63,170 bases of DNA from Bacteroidaceae bacterium. Its GTDB lineage: Bacteria > Bacteroidota > Bacteroidia > Bacteroidales > Bacteroidaceae. The stretch spans positions 1 through 63,170 of the forward strand of contig JAFQBB010000052.1 of the NCBI GenBank assembly GCA_017416805.1, read 5' to 3'. The notes below the pieces were generated by a model that was given only the letters and a program-made list of their open reading frames with translations, was not told where the DNA came from and ran no database searches. Positions 62,516 through 63,170 of the stretch are shown here, one piece after another (position 1 is the first letter of the stretch; the number at the start of each line of letters is the position of its first letter). A program made the translations under genes and the position numbers.

Positions 62516-62616
62516 ATCTCTTAAGCGTTAAGTCAGTTACGCTTAAGCGTAAGTAAAATATCTCTTAAGCGTTAGCACATTAACGCTTAAGCGTTATCCA
62601 GCCACGCTTAAGGCTG
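62516..62616. repeat. Array F: five ACGCTTAAGCGT palindromes at 22/22/22/21-bp spacing
   Basis: Centres are at 62522.5, 62544.5, 62566.5, 62588.5 and 62609.5. Units 2 and 4 are perfect (TACGCTTAAGCGTA and AACGCTTAAGCGTT), and units 1, 3 and 5 are half-altered. Confidence 0.92.
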
Positions 62617-62664
62617 CCGAAATAGGGGCAAAGAGATAGGACACTAACTCCTGATATTGTTTGA

Positions 62665-62823
62665 AAAACTCTTTACATTCCTATAATTGCCGCCACCAAT
62701 TTGACCTTGGAAGAAATCAAAACCAAATACGGACTTCGTACCTTTGACCGCCTGAGAGCTAACATGCAAGTCGTGATTATTCGGGAAAAGTCGTTGAGGG
62801 AGAAGTATGAAAAGTATTTTTGA
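62665..62823 (+). pseudogene. C-terminal relic of a DnaC/IstB-like ATPase gene
   Basis: An open frame without a start codon encodes IPIIAATNLTLEEIKTKYG, then LRTFDRLRANMQVVIIREKS and ends KYEKYF. The TTN-LEEI-YG-RxxDRLR pattern matches the sensor region at the end of DnaC/IstB-type helicase-loader ATPases carried by mobile elements. The rest of the gene is missing and a stop codon lies directly upstream. Confidence 0.5.
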
Positions 62824-62838
62824 ATAATTCCGTATAAA

Positions 62839-62924
62839 TTTACCTAAAACACAAAGAATCGTCTCTATTTAGTAAACTTATTTAGGTAAACTTGTCGTTT
62901 CTGTAGATATTATTTGTACTTTTG
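62839..62924 (+). promoter_or_regulatory. Operator-like repeats and -7 box before the XRE gene
   Basis: TTTACCTAAA (62839-62848) and its complement TTTAGGTAAA (62881-62890) form an inverted pair. A third near copy (TTTAGTAAAC) lies at about 62868-62877. TACTTTTG at 62917-62924 is the -7 box, 25 bp before the start. The half-sites lie just upstream of the promoter, which fits autoregulation. Confidence 0.5.
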
Positions 62925-62948
62925 CATAAATGAATTAAATCTAAAACA

Positions 62949-63170
62949 ATGGCAAAAGACATTAATCGTATAAAAGTAGTACTTGCCGAGAAGAAACGTA
63001 CAGGCAAATGGTTGGCAGAAACTATCGGAAAAGACCCTGCCACAGTATCTAAATGGTGTACTAATTCCGCCCAACCAGGACTTGAAACACTTCTTGAAAT
63101 AGCTCACGTACTCGAAGTGGACGTGAAAGAACTTATCAATTCAAGTAAAGATGATGTGATGTATATTCAA
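62949..63170 (+). CDS. XRE-family helix-turn-helix regulator (cut by window end)
   Basis: The first 74 codons are inside the window and no stop is reached. The product starts MAKDINRIKVVLAEKKRTGK; the helix-turn-helix is WLAETIGKDPATVSKWCTN, followed by PGLETLLEIAHVLEVDVKEL. In Bacteroides such short Cro/CI-like proteins often open restriction-modification or other defence operons. That is family knowledge and cannot be checked here. Confidence 0.88.
   Translation, partial: MAKDINRIKVVLAEKKRTGKWLAETIGKDPATVSKWCTNSAQPGLETLLEIAHVLEVDVKELINSSKDDVMYIQ

Overview
The window is chromosomal DNA of a Bacteroides species or very close relative. Promoters follow the Bacteroidetes plan: a -7 box TAnnTTTG and, where visible, a -33 TTG/TTTG 19-20 bp upstream. 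Shine-Dalgarno sites are not evident. The gene set is also typical: RhaB/A/T/D rhamnose operon, succinate-type CoA-transferase, ROK hexokinase, small-subunit catalase, a DUF2795 protein and lipoproteins with short lipoboxes. No rRNA, tRNA, CRISPR array or intact insertion sequence was seen.

Layout. 0-5.6 kb: start of a secreted rhamnogalacturonan acetylesterase (truncated by the window edge), two unrelated-in-context AAA_14/DUF4143 ATPase genes with palindromic operators or hairpins, and between them a secreted protein, an ECF sigma factor and a putative anti-sigma protein. 5.6-9 kb: catalase and a sialate O-acetylesterase-like enzyme. 9.1-13.5 kb: pyrE-SRPBCC-argH operon, divergent from cysS. 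13.5-18.8 kb: rhamnose operon rhaB-rhaA-rhaT-rhaD plus a small membrane protein, with a hairpin in every gap down to rhaD. 19.6-21.5 kb: small membrane protein and acetyl-CoA hydrolase/CoA-transferase. 21.6-33.5 kb: envelope glycan region (LtaS-like sulfatase, LpxL-type acyltransferase, six GT2/GT8/GT4 glycosyltransferases plus one more GT2, and a TagB/TagF-like transferase), strongly A+T-rich in its middle and probably acquired. 33.7-43.4 kb: housekeeping genes (rodA, ROK kinase, CE7 esterase, metallophosphoesterase, miaB, typA). 43.4-62.2 kb: cobalamin adenosyltransferase, GH28 polygalacturonase, methyltransferase, SDR oxidoreductase, CotH protein, then a pectin/rhamnogalacturonan set: GH106 rhamnosidase, a kinase-less hybrid-two-component-like regulator, a giant CE12-CE8 esterase and a DUF4353 polygalacturonate-binding protein. 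62.2-63.2 kb: repeats, a relic of a DnaC/IstB-like gene and an XRE regulator running off the end.

How it fits together: GH28, GH106, the CE12-CE8 protein and the DUF4353 protein would demethylate, deacetylate, bind and cleave pectin outside the cytoplasm. The released rhamnose would feed the rhaBATD operon, and the released uronate would feed the SDR (fructuronate reductase-like) enzyme. No SusC/SusD pair lies in the window.

The most unusual signal is non-coding. Several intergenic gaps, mostly between convergent genes, carry arrays of 3-5 short palindromes. The palindrome word differs in each array, but in five arrays the centres are spaced by 22 bp almost to the base. These arrays sit beside conserved modules that recur 25-39 kb apart (an identical 20-mer, and a pair of flanks enclosing different cargo). 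I regard this modular repeat family as the best candidate for something undescribed.
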